Assembly: GCF_026410925.1 (NCBI RefSeq)
Contig: NZ_CP112972.1
Span: 1,302,001-1,366,000 of the forward strand
Direction of reading: 5' to 3'
Length of the DNA stretch: 64,000 nucleotides
DNA from: Halovenus salina
GTDB lineage: Archaea > Halobacteriota > Halobacteria > Halobacteriales > Haloarculaceae
Part shown: piece after piece, positions 34,901-43,142 of the stretch
Layout: every line of letters begins with the position of its first letter
Position numbering within the stretch: the stretch's first letter is position 1
The notes under the pieces: generated by a model
The model's database searches: none
What the model saw: only the letters and a program-made list of their open reading frames with translations
Told to the model about the DNA's origin: nothing
Translations under genes and position numbers: made by a program

Positions 34901-36410
34901 GTTCGGTAACGTCGCGCTGTATCGACAACACACGATCCTGACCGCCAATCTCTGCGGGTGCAAGTGTCGCCTCTAGCCAGAGTCGGTCACCGTCACTGGT
35001 CTCACCCCGCCACTCGACTGTTTCGGGCTCGCCGCTCTGACTGACCGCTCTGATGAGTTCCCAGCCGCGCTCCCCAGTGAACCCTTCGTCACTTGCACTC
35101 AACCCTTCGATACCCAACTCACAGATCGTGTCGAGGTCGTCGTACCCGAGCATCTCGCGATAGGCCTCGTTCACATCCACGATGTCCCCGGTAGCGGGAT
35201 CAAACACGGCGATTGCGTCGTTGACGTTGTTGAAGATCTGTTCGTACTCCCGCTCACGTTGTCTGCGTTCAGTGATGTCACGAGTCAGTGAGATGTATCT
35301 CTCCTCGCCATTGATCTCCGCGGGTGTCCCCGTTACTTCAAGGACACGGTGGCTTCCATCGGCAGCTTCAAGCTTCCACTCAAACGTCCGCGGTTCGCTG
35401 GACTCCATCACATTGGTGACGATATTTGCCGCACGCTGGCCGGAGAACCCCTCCTCGTTCACTGCTAGCCAATCGTTTCCCTTGCCGAGGATTGTCTCTT
35501 TCTCGTAGCCAAGTATCTCGCACATCGCGTCGTTGACCTCGAGCAGTTCCCCCGTTTCCGGATCGTTTACTGTGAGTGGGTTCGGCACACCGTTGAAAAT
35601 CTGCTCGTACTCCTGTTCACGACGTTTCCGCTCGGTTATGTCACGGGCAATCCAGAACACCGTTCGTGGCTCTGCCTGCATATCGAGGGGTCCAACATGT
35701 GCCTCAAACCACCGCATTCCCCCCTTGACATCGAGTTGGTACTCAATCTGTTGTTGCTTCCCTGTCTCCAGCGCCTGCTGAATGGTATCGAGAAACCTGT
35801 CCGCCGTTTCGTCGGCCAACACGTCATGATAGCGTTGACCGAGCAGTTCGTCGATATCGTCGTACAAGAGTGACCGATCTCCGCCCGTAATATAATCCAT
35901 GTGTCGTCCATTCTCGTCCATTACGAAGACGGCATCTGGAAAGGCCTCCAAGAATCGCTCGAACTGTTCTATGTCGTACCGTGCGTTGGTTTCTGAGATT
36001 GTCTGCCCAGCATCTCCGAGTTCCTGAACCCGAGTAGCGAGTGCGTCAATGCCATCATCCCCTGACCGTTTCCGGATGTAGTCTGTGACACCCGCTGAAA
36101 TCGCTCGGCTGGCAACTCTCTCACTCCCCTCGCCGGTAAACAAAATTACGGGGAGTCTCTCGTCATTCTCTCGAATCGCATTGAGCAACTGGATCCCGGT
36201 CATGTCCGGAAGATCGTATCCGCTGACGACACAATCAAAGTCAGTTGTGGTAAGTCGGGCAAGTGCGTCTTGGGGATCAGTTTCGGATACGATTTCGAAG
36301 TTGCCTTTCCTCTTCTCAAGCGTCTCGGCGAGCGCCCCGGACACTGCAGTATCAGTGTCCACATGGAGTACGTTCACTGGTCTGCCTGAGCCCGTGCTAC
36401 CGGCTCCCAT
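31947..36410 (-). CDS. giant multi-PAS histidine kinase with degenerate receiver
   Basis: This protein has 1487 residues and no membrane helix, so it is a soluble sensor. In order: receiver-like domain (about 12-130), seven PAS domains (about 147-1000), one GAF domain (about 1000-1155), an eighth PAS (about 1155-1280), a phospho-acceptor helix with L-R-H-N-L-R-N-Q-L, and an ATPase domain with N-A-I-A-H, D-D-G-P-G-I-P and G-L-G-L-W. In the receiver the phospho-acceptor position is Gly64 (S-G-Y-D-L-P), so it cannot be phosphorylated in the normal way. PAS 2-7 are so alike that their linkers (E-Y-E-Q-I-F-N-N-V-N-D) are nearly identical even in DNA. ATG 36410 begins the receiver fold. No response regulator lies nearby. 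Confidence 0.92.
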   Translation of the reverse strand: MGAGSTGSGRPVNVLHVDTDTAVSGALAETLEKRKGNFEIVSETDPQDALARLTTTDFDCVVSGYDLPDMTGIQLLNAIRENDERLPVILFTGEGSERVASRAISAGVTDYIRKRSGDDGIDALATRVQELGDAGQTISETNARYDIEQFERFLEAFPDAVFVMDENGRHMDYITGGDRSLLYDDIDELLGQRYHDVLADETADRFLDTIQQALETGKQQQIEYQLDVKGGMRWFEAHVGPLDMQAEPRTVFWIARDITERKRREQEYEQIFNGVPNPLTVNDPETGELLEVNDAMCEILGYEKETILGKGNDWLAVNEEGFSGQRAANIVTNVMESSEPRTFEWKLEAADGSHRVLEVTGTPAEINGEERYISLTRDITERRQREREYEQIFNNVNDAIAVFDPATGDIVDVNEAYREMLGYDDLDTICELGIEGLSASDEGFTGERGWELIRAVSQSGEPETVEWRGETSDGDRLWLEATLAPAEIGGQDRVLSIQRDVTERRELERTYRDIFENVSDGLVIHDPTTGDILEVNERYCELTGYEREELLDGTVRQIMLDDPDHTYEEVITRIKRAREEGPQLFEFKAEKKNGERFVADVHLRTIEMRGEERVLASVRDITERKRRKQEYEQIFHGVNDIITIHDPETAEILDVNDTFCELLGYDRETILDMGITGYSPAEDGYSLEQARQFVQEVIESDEPKQTEWAVETRSGEIRWLDVKGTTVEIGGEQQYVSISRDVTERRRREREYEQIFNNVNDSIAVHDRDTGELLNVNRRMCELTGYDKETVLELGAEGLIHDHPAQDYAPEEIPSIIERVMSGEEIEPYEQVLETSDGGFVWVEVNPTRAVIGGEERFVAISRDVTERRRRELEYEQIFNNVNDIIAVRDPESGEIIDVNQSYADLLGYDREEMQGMTISEVGVPDEGYDGEQGMEHLKTVVESDDPVEFEWKVEGADGKPYLMDVRGTAALINGNQRYLAIGRDITERKRRERAINSLRRATERLQSAMTPEEVATVAVETASEVLDLPMAVCWFHDEDTERLAFGAATENIHDVDLASEISADQYEYDVFVEGAVTEYTPREQAGHKPFETGVLLPLAGHGLIAAVTRHDTRVDETVLDIAKALADHVTTALDRVERDRAVRESERRFRLIADRVDEIIYLADANTQNVLYLSPGHEEIWGRSLDDIYEDPETFTEAIHPDDIDSFIAARQEIFADIDAGKPADSYEFSYRIERPDGEVRWIETSAYPILSDDDRPDRYVALIKDVTDRKYREQRLEVFNRILRHNLRNQLDVIRSHAEVLADQGTDDHAERIIAAVDDLATIGSRARKSDRIMSMNDPLTEVNLTETVRDAVEAMASTRGDVSVTTEAPRDALLTTNEDAMLVAVESALENAIAHAESTVTVVVEESTAGYVVTINDDGPGIPDEELVPIEARSETNLQHSRGLGLWQLRWSVDKLNGELSFDTGDGTAVRITITDQEDATQTR

Positions 36411-36587
36411 GATATGAGAGTACTTCTCCTGATACAAAAAACGAATTAATTCCACCGCTCTTCGCTGATACATCATTGATAGCCTGCACTCATATGATTG
36501 CAGCTCGTGCCGACTATCTAAAAATTAAATGATATTTATCTGTTGAATTGACGGGCGGCGTCAGGATAGGTCGTAAATTTAGTCGAA

Positions 36588-37135
36588 ATGAAGCCGAAAA
36601 AGTCAGATCTGGAGACAGTCGATATCCCCGGCTTCATGAGGAAGATCGAGAGCCCCGTGAGATCGTCCTCTGTGCAGCCGATTTCTCCTCACCATCCACG
36701 TTGTGTAAGGCGGTCGATCGGATCGAGATAAGCGTTTGTCGAGTACTGCTGCGCCAATCGGCGCAGGTGCACGACCCGTCCGAACACGCTGCTATCGACG
36801 CCACGTTCTATGAACGGGCGGCTGCAAGCCGCCACTACTGTTAGCGATTGAGCTACCACGCCCAGAAACGGAAAGTCACGAACTTGTCGATACAGACCCC
36901 CAGGCAATCTTGGACGGACACTGCTCGACGACTCGGAAAGGAAGCGACGCAGATCTCGGCGGGTAGATTGCCTGCCGGAACGCGGGTGATCTGCGGTCTC
37001 TCGCGGCTGATAAGGGGTACGACAAGCAATCGCTCCGTGAAGGATTACGCGATCTCGAGATCAGCCGTTGATCAAGCATTGTATCTTCGCACCGTACGAC
37101 GACGCGCACAACGCCAGAATCGATAAAAACTGTTA
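36588..37135 (+). pseudogene. IS5-family transposase relic
   Basis: Conceptual translation in changing frames gives pieces that align with the intact transposase at 30808. Examples are V-L-L-R-Q-S-A-Q-V-H-D-P-S-E-H-A-A-I-D (against V-L-L-R-C-S-A-Q-E-H-E-P-S-G-H-A-A-I-D), then after a stop and frame changes N-A-G-D-L-R-S-L-A and D-K-G-Y-D-K-Q-S-L-R. The N-terminus starts differently (M-K-P-K-K-S-D-L), so it is a different family member. It is broken by stops and frameshifts and has no inverted repeats left. It separates the giant kinase from the two-kinase operon. Confidence 0.8.
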
Positions 37136-39316
37136 CTACCGATCACCGGACGGGAGACTAACAGTAATTGCTGTCCCGGAGTCGTCAGCACAAATGTCGA
37201 TATCCCCGCCGACGTAGTGAATAAGCCAGTGGGCGAACCACAGTCCTAACCCAGAACTGTGTTCGAGCGGTGTCTCCGTCCCGGATTTGAGAACCTGCTG
37301 TTCTCCCTCCGGAATCCCTGGTCCGTTATCTACGATTGTCACTGTCGTGGTTGCCGACGTAGCCGACACCGTGATTGTGACCCGAGGCGTCGCCGCATCA
37401 GAATGACGGATGCCGTTTTTGATGAGTTCTCGTAGTGCGTGCGTCGCACGTGAGTCAATGTTTGGCTGGCCTGCGGTCGTCTCTTCGAGGATAACCTCGG
37501 CCTCTGGGTATATCGACGAGAGTTGGGCTGTCATACGCTTCAACGACGGCAGTAATTCACTATCCGTCGTGTCGTTAAGCGCATCTGCGACGATCTGCCT
37601 TACGTGATGGGCTTTTTCACTGATCTCGATGAGATCTTCGACCGTCTCCTGGATCACGTTTAGTTTCTCTCGACGATTCTCGTCGGTGGCCTGATGACGC
37701 AGAAGGTCTGTGTGACCTTTGATGGCTGTCCCTTTGTTGCGAAGGGTGTGTCGGAGGACCCGGTGGAAGACACTCAGTTGTTGTTCACGAAGTCGCCGGG
37801 CTGTAATATCGTCTTGGATACTGACAAAGCCCTGTATCTGGCCGTCTCGGTCGGTTATTGGTGCAACCGTCTCACGTGCCACGAAGCGCTCGCCGTTCTT
37901 GCGCTCGTTGGTAATCTCCCCTTCCCAGACCTCACCGTCCAAAATCGTCTCCCAAAGATCCCGATAGAATGCCTCGTCGTGTTCGCCAGACGTGAGTATC
38001 GACGGCGTCTGGCCAATCGCCTCAGCGGCTTCGTAGCCGGTAGTCTCCTCGAACGCAGGGTTGACGGATTCGATTCTCCCGTCAGTGTTCGTTATCATAA
38101 TCGTGTGACCTGCGTGACTAACCGCGTTTTCGAACCGTCGGAGTTCTTGCTCTCGTTCTTTTCGATCAGAGATATCACGAAGTACACCAACCGTTCCGTG
38201 TCTCCCATTGTCAGATGGGAGCACTGCGATGTGGTTTTCGCAGGTCCGACGCTCTCCTTCAGCAGTGATGATATCCATTTCGACAGTTATCCGCTGTTTA
38301 TCTGTCCGGAACAGCTCCGAAATATATCGATTCGTCCGTTTAATTGTCCTTTCGTCAAGTACTCGTGAGACATCGTGACCGAGCAACTCGTTTTTCTCAT
38401 AGCCGGTCAGCTCAGCAACGTTATCGTTGACAAAAGTGAACGTGCCTTGCTCGTCGAGTGTGTAGACCGGGTCTCCAGAGGCCTCGACTATTGTCTCGTA
38501 CCGCTCAAGTTCATGTTCCCGCTGTTTGTACTCGGTGATTTCTTCCAGTGTTTCGAGAGCGCCGACGATGTTACCGTCTGTATCTTTCAGCGGCGCAGCG
38601 GCAAACCGCAGCCAGATATCCAGGTCTGGGAAGTAATCCTCTCCGACGTAGGTGTTCTCTCCGTACGACCGTTCGTACCACTCGTCGTACCACTGTGAGA
38701 TTTCTTCAGCATCAGCCTCTTCGAGTACGAGATCTGCCAATACTGGTCGGTCCGTGTTATAGAACACCTCGGACGAGCGAGTCGTCCCGAGTACCTTCGT
38801 AGGATCGAACTCTAATAAGTCGGCACAGGCCTCGTTCCAGCACGTGACCTCGTGCTGGTCGTTCAACACAAACGCGGCCGTCGGAAGTTGCTGGACGATT
38901 GCAGATGCCGAAACGTCTCCCCGCAAGCCAGTGGGTGGCCCACGCGTGTCTGTCAGGTCATGGATAGCTTCGAGGAGACGGTCTATGCTGTTCTGATCCT
39001 CGGCACGAACGTACCGACTCGGCGTCGCATTCGCCGTCTCCATGGCAATCTTTTCCGACCCATTGAGGGCATACACGACTATCGGTATTCCCCCGGAGAC
39101 GTTACGTACCCTCTGTACGGTTGCACCTGCATCCGACGCAGGTAGGTCGTGGACTGCCACGACACAATCAGTGTCATCTAATTGGCACTCAGGCCGCTGG
39201 AGGGTTGCAACGCTGGAGATGATATACGACTGATCAAGCCGTTCGTGGCTATCGAGGCAGGCTACCACATCCTGGGTGGTTGTATTACCGACGCAGAGTA
39301 TATTGGTTGTTGTCAT
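37136..39316 (-). CDS. soluble PAS histidine kinase with degenerate receiver
   Basis: This protein has 726 residues. An N-terminal receiver-like domain (about 1-125) has Val55 at the phospho-acceptor position (D-C-V-V-A-V-H-D-L-P) and is thus a pseudo-receiver. Three PAS domains follow (about 140-270, 275-395, 398-520), then the H box L-R-H-T-L-R-N-K-G and an ATPase domain with E-L-I-K-N-G-I-R-H, D-N-G-P-G-I-P and G-L-G-L-W. Its third PAS is closely related to PAS 1 and 3 of the kinase encoded just upstream. The start is 12 nt from that gene's stop, so both are expressed together. Confidence 0.92.
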   Translation of the reverse strand: MTTTNILCVGNTTTQDVVACLDSHERLDQSYIISSVATLQRPECQLDDTDCVVAVHDLPASDAGATVQRVRNVSGGIPIVVYALNGSEKIAMETANATPSRYVRAEDQNSIDRLLEAIHDLTDTRGPPTGLRGDVSASAIVQQLPTAAFVLNDQHEVTCWNEACADLLEFDPTKVLGTTRSSEVFYNTDRPVLADLVLEEADAEEISQWYDEWYERSYGENTYVGEDYFPDLDIWLRFAAAPLKDTDGNIVGALETLEEITEYKQREHELERYETIVEASGDPVYTLDEQGTFTFVNDNVAELTGYEKNELLGHDVSRVLDERTIKRTNRYISELFRTDKQRITVEMDIITAEGERRTCENHIAVLPSDNGRHGTVGVLRDISDRKEREQELRRFENAVSHAGHTIMITNTDGRIESVNPAFEETTGYEAAEAIGQTPSILTSGEHDEAFYRDLWETILDGEVWEGEITNERKNGERFVARETVAPITDRDGQIQGFVSIQDDITARRLREQQLSVFHRVLRHTLRNKGTAIKGHTDLLRHQATDENRREKLNVIQETVEDLIEISEKAHHVRQIVADALNDTTDSELLPSLKRMTAQLSSIYPEAEVILEETTAGQPNIDSRATHALRELIKNGIRHSDAATPRVTITVSATSATTTVTIVDNGPGIPEGEQQVLKSGTETPLEHSSGLGLWFAHWLIHYVGGDIDICADDSGTAITVSLPSGDR

Positions 39317-39328
39317 TTCGTTTCACTC

Positions 39329-41500
39329 TCATTGGGCTATCTTGACACCGTGGAACTCGAAGCGTGCACCGCCTTCACTGCCGTCGGTAATCTCGACGTT
39401 CCAGTCGTGGGCCTCCGCGATCTGACTGACGATACCCAGCCCAAATCCTGTCCCTTCCTTGGAGGTGGTGAACCCTGATTTGAGGACTTGGTCTCGGTTA
39501 TCTGGCGGAATCCCTGGCCCATCGTCTTCGACGTAGAATCCATCCAGTAGTGTCCCGACGCGAACGGATGCGTCGTCGCCAGCGTGTTCCCGTGCGTTCC
39601 GGAACAGGTTCGCAAACAACTCACATACTCTCGACTCGTCCATCAGGACCGGTATGCTATTTTCGATTTCGACGCTCATCGCCTGCGTCTCGACAGTCGC
39701 CCACGCGTCGCAGACGACTGTCTCCAGCGAGGCCGGTTCGGGATCGAGAACGGTTTTCCCCTGTTTGGCCAGTGTGAGTAGCTCCTCGATGAGTTCAGTC
39801 ATCCGGTCGATCGCATCCTGAATACGGGCAAATGCTTCGTCGGGATCGTCAGCCCGCTGGGCAATATCCACGTGTGCCTCCATCACGTTCAGCGGGTTCC
39901 GCAGGTCGTGGGCAACCGTTCGCCCGAAGGTTTCGAGTCGCTTGTTCTGCCGCTCCAGTTCTCTGCGCTGTTCTTTGAGATCGGAGATATCTTGGTTGAT
40001 TGCGACAAAGCCCGTTATCTCCCCATCTGTCGTGAGCGGTGCAATCGTCTGATCGATAACGTACTGCTGGCTGTTTTTACGCTCGTTGATAATCTCCCCT
40101 TTCCAGACCTCGCCGTCCAGAACCGTCCCCCAAAGATCCTGGTAGAACTTATCATCGTGTTCGTCGGATTTGAGGATTCCAGGCGTGTTTCCAACCGCCT
40201 CGGCAGCGGTATAGCCGGTTAATTCTTCGAACGCAGAGTTGACGTACTCAATGGTGCCGTCGACATCAGTCACGACGACGGCATGACCGGCTTTTTCGAC
40301 GGCTTCACGGAACATGGTAAGTTCGCGCTCGCGCTTTTTCCGGTCTGTAATATCCTGGATCGTGCCAACATGATACTTGTCATTTCTGACCGTGATACAC
40401 GTTGTGACGGTCTCGATTGGGAACGTCGTCCCATCATCGAAACGGTGGTGAACACTTTCTCGTCGGCGCGTCTCACCTTCTTCGAACGACGCCCAATACG
40501 CATCGAACTGGTCAACGTCGAACTCGGGGTTGAGTGAAGACATCTGCCGACCTTCGAGTTCGCCGGATGTGGCCCTGAGCATGTCCGCGTATGCTGGGTT
40601 CACATAAGTTATCTGACCGGTCTTGTCGTAGGCAGCGATTCCGACCCCATTCTGTTCGACGGCCTGCTCAAAAAACGCCCGTTCTCGTTCCTTTTCTTTA
40701 CCCTCGGTGACGTCGCGATTGACTGCGACGAAGCCGGTAAGTTCCTCACCCTCAGTTATCGGAGAGATTATTTGATCAAGAACATATTTCTCACCGCTTT
40801 TGCGCTCGTTGATCACCTCACCTTCCCAGACATTGCCGTCGAGAATCGTCTCCCAAAGCTCCTGATAGAACGCATCAGTGTGTTCACCGGAGTTGAGTAA
40901 GGCTGGTGTCGCGCCTTTCAGTTCAGAGAGACTGTATCCAGTCACGTCGGCCATCGTGGGGTTGGCATAGGTGATTGTGCCGTCGGTATCGGTCACGAGC
41001 ATGGCGTGGCCAGCGTGTTCGATCGCTTCGTGCAAGTCCTGGAGTTTCTGTTGCTGGCGAGCGACAGTCACACAGCTTTCGATACGTCGTGCAAGTAGTT
41101 CGTAGCGTGTTTCGCCGGTGTCTTTTTCGAGGTAATCGTCTGCACCGAGTCGAATGGCCCGACTGGCGACTTCTTCAGAGCCTTGGCCGGCAAACAAAAT
41201 GAACGGCAGGTCAGGAAAACGAGAGCGCACGGCATCAAGAAATGACAGTCCATCCATACCCGGCATGGCGTAGTCGCTGACGATGCAATTGATCTCAGAC
41301 GCAGTATCGAGCTGCTTGAGGGCAGCCTCGGCGTCTGTTTCTGCCTGGACTTCAAATCCGTATTCGGACTTGAGGTACTCGGCGACAAGTGATGCAAAGT
41401 CACTGTCATCGTCAACAAAAAGGACTGTGGTGTTACCACTGGTTAGAGTAGTATCAACCTCCTGTTCGGCCCAGTCAATTTGGCTTGTACTAGTTGTCAT
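39329..41500 (-). CDS. soluble receiver-PAS histidine kinase
   Basis: This 723-residue protein has a complete receiver domain (about 24-145) with acidic pocket D-D-D near residue 30, phospho-acceptor Asp76 (V-S-D-Y-A-M-P-G-M-D-G) and the conserved Lys in L-E-K-D. Three PAS domains follow (about 160-520). The phospho-acceptor helix reads V-A-H-D-L-R-N-P-L-N-V-M, and the ATPase domain ends with F-G-L-G-I-V-S-Q-I-A-E-A-H. The H box is of the classic HDLRNPL type, unlike the LRHNLRN type in the other two kinases. ATG 41500 starts a conserved receiver N-terminus; the longer frame to 41572 is not supported. It is transcribed with the kinase at 37136. Confidence 0.93.
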   Translation of the reverse strand: MTTSTSQIDWAEQEVDTTLTSGNTTVLFVDDDSDFASLVAEYLKSEYGFEVQAETDAEAALKQLDTASEINCIVSDYAMPGMDGLSFLDAVRSRFPDLPFILFAGQGSEEVASRAIRLGADDYLEKDTGETRYELLARRIESCVTVARQQQKLQDLHEAIEHAGHAMLVTDTDGTITYANPTMADVTGYSLSELKGATPALLNSGEHTDAFYQELWETILDGNVWEGEVINERKSGEKYVLDQIISPITEGEELTGFVAVNRDVTEGKEKERERAFFEQAVEQNGVGIAAYDKTGQITYVNPAYADMLRATSGELEGRQMSSLNPEFDVDQFDAYWASFEEGETRRRESVHHRFDDGTTFPIETVTTCITVRNDKYHVGTIQDITDRKKRERELTMFREAVEKAGHAVVVTDVDGTIEYVNSAFEELTGYTAAEAVGNTPGILKSDEHDDKFYQDLWGTVLDGEVWKGEIINERKNSQQYVIDQTIAPLTTDGEITGFVAINQDISDLKEQRRELERQNKRLETFGRTVAHDLRNPLNVMEAHVDIAQRADDPDEAFARIQDAIDRMTELIEELLTLAKQGKTVLDPEPASLETVVCDAWATVETQAMSVEIENSIPVLMDESRVCELFANLFRNAREHAGDDASVRVGTLLDGFYVEDDGPGIPPDNRDQVLKSGFTTSKEGTGFGLGIVSQIAEAHDWNVEITDGSEGGARFEFHGVKIAQ

Positions 41501-41585
41501 TGTTTCAAAAGAGTGATTTGGGACAGCAGAGTATTGCCGATGGCATGAAATTTTATATAATTTTACGAACAATTAATCTGTGAGT

Positions 41586-41810
41586 TTACTCATACTTGGA
41601 CTGCGTGTCCTCTTCAACAAGTGTACTCACAGTCTCGCTGATTTCAACGACGCTACTCGCCTGGTGGTCGTTCGCTGCGACAACGCCGTCGACCTCGTCG
41701 ATTTCGTCGACACAATTTTTTAATCGATCAATATTTATTGCAACATCTAAATGAGCGTTGAGTCCGCCGTGGCCGAATTCTCCCGTCCCGAACTGTGCAT
41801 GACCAGGCAT
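41586..41810 (-). CDS. small acidic protein upstream of the kinase pair
   Basis: This 74-residue acidic protein shows a Gly-rich start (M-P-G-H-A-Q-F-G-T-G-E-F-G-H-G-G) and a helical, Asp/Glu-rich remainder. I do not recognise a family. It stands 85 nt upstream of the kinase gene on the same strand and shares its promoter region, so it could be a regulator or sensor accessory of the kinase pair. The coding status rests on the start codon, acidic composition and operon position only. Confidence 0.45.
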   Translation of the reverse strand: MPGHAQFGTGEFGHGGLNAHLDVAINIDRLKNCVDEIDEVDGVVAANDHQASSVVEISETVSTLVEEDTQSKYE

Positions 41811-41860
41811 TATCTGTGTGGTTCGAACATATACCGAATAAATGCGGCAGAAGAGTCTTA

Positions 41861-41894
41861 ATGTGTGAGTATCTCCCGACACATTTATATGTGT
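41861..41894. promoter_or_regulatory. operator-like repeats upstream of the kinase operon
   Basis: The hexamer ATGTGT occurs at 41861-41866, in reverse at 41879-41884 (ACACAT) and again at 41889-41894. The last two form the 16-bp inverted repeat ACACAT-TTAT-ATGTGT. The block lies 50-85 bp upstream of the small gene at 41810 and downstream of the truncated PIN gene, as expected for a regulator binding site. Confidence 0.4.
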
Positions 41895-41922
41895 AAACGA
41901 CACGTACAAAAGCGAGATTACG

Positions 41923-42306
41923 TTAATCTGAATGGACATGCGGGTTCTGCCACAGCGGCAACCACGATCTTAATTGGAGGTAGCCGACCCGGGATAGACA
42001 CTCAATTCCGGGGGATATGTCTCGTAGATGGCGCTGTCGAACAGCATATTGGTGGAATTGCTCGCCCGCTTGGAACAACACCTCTCGTGACGGCTCAACA
42101 ACTTGAAGACTGAACTCTTCGAGAAATTGATTTAGGTTTGATTCGTCATCGAAGTGTCCATCAGCCGCAAGTTCAGTATACACGATTGGCGTAATTACGA
42201 CTCGTCCTTCCTGATAGACGCGTCGGAGTTCTGCTTCGCTTGTCTCGGTGTTTTTGCCTTCGTACAACAGCGCGAGAAGAGTGTTCGTATCGACAGTTGT
42301 AATCAC
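41923..42306 (-). pseudogene. PIN-domain (VapC-like) toxin gene, truncated at the 3' end
   Basis: The first 85 or so residues fit a PIN nuclease: V-D-T-N-T-L-L-A-L-L-Y (first catalytic Asp), then T-P-I-V-Y-T-E-L (conserved Glu). After A-G-E-Q-F-H-Q-Y-A-V the sequence stops resembling the family. It lacks the expected A-D-x-x-I-x-A-H-A and late Asp, and ends at residue 127 in an unrelated tail. The likely cause is a deletion or frameshift in the second half. The GTG start has a GGAGG five bases before it (42312-42316). No VapB-like antitoxin gene is seen upstream. Confidence 0.65.
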
Positions 42307-42632
42307 GTATCGCCTCCAAATAAGTATTACATAGATGGCAATACTGAAGAAATATTACGTCTGTCTGCATTAGTTTTCAGGAACACCTTAGGATAAGAAA
42401 ATAGGACATGGACCATTTACGAATGGAAATACGGCAGTCCCTTGCTATAAAAATATGATATTTTATACCTTAGGGTATATTTATGGGTGGTGTTCAGATA
42501 AGGATTGAAGAATGAGGCGGGTCGGTTTTTCAGTGTCCATGCCGAAAATCGCCCGCCTCAACGGTAGTATCGACCAGATCGACTTATAGTGATTAGGCAA
42601 GTGATTTGCTTATCGAGATCTTAGAGCCTGTA

Positions 42633-43142
42633 ATGGGTCGGCTTGACGATGTCACGCTCGAAGAACTCTACAAGCTCAAGGACCAGATCGACGAAGGAAA
42701 GCCGCGAGAACGTGTTCTCGCGGCGATCGGCCGCAAGCAAGGCGATCAAATAGACACGCTGGCTGAGCGCCACGGTGTTGTTACGCGAACGATTCAAAAT
42801 TGGCTCAATCGGTTCAAGGAACAACCGATTGAGCAAGCTCCTTACGACGCTCCCCGACCAGGTGGTCCGGCTAAGATCGATGGAGCAGAGCGCGAGCAAC
42901 TCTTCGAACAACTACAACAGCCACCGACTGAACTCGGCTACGACCAACAAGCTTGGTCAGCGAAACTTCTGCTTCACCACGTCAAAGAGGAGTATGGCGT
43001 CGAATACCACGAAACATACGCGTATGACTTATTGAGAGAGGCCGGGCTGTCCTGTCGGACAGCACGGCCTCGCCACCACGAGGCCGACCCCCAAGACAAA
43101 GCCGAGTTCGAAGACACAGTCGAAAAAAACGCCCCGAACTGA
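42633..43142 (+). CDS. IS630-family transposase, upstream frame (OrfA)
   Basis: This 169-residue product is the DNA-binding part: a helix-turn-helix region with L-A-E-R-H-G-V-V-T-R-T-I-Q-N-W-L (about 40-55) followed by a second winged region with A-K-L-L-L-H-H-V-K-E-E-Y-G-V. It ends shortly after a run of seven A bases (about 43124-43130). A -1 slip on this run joins it to the catalytic frame to give one protein of about 355 residues. The first frame opens at TTG 42606, but ATG 42633 is the better start. Confidence 0.8.
   Translation: MGRLDDVTLEELYKLKDQIDEGKPRERVLAAIGRKQGDQIDTLAERHGVVTRTIQNWLNRFKEQPIEQAPYDAPRPGGPAKIDGAEREQLFEQLQQPPTELGYDQQAWSAKLLLHHVKEEYGVEYHETYAYDLLREAGLSCRTARPRHHEADPQDKAEFEDTVEKNAPN

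Noticed and set aside
42307..42480. vapB-type antitoxin gene upstream of the PIN relic
   Set aside because: The only frames here are short and run through the AT-rich spacer without a DNA-binding motif.
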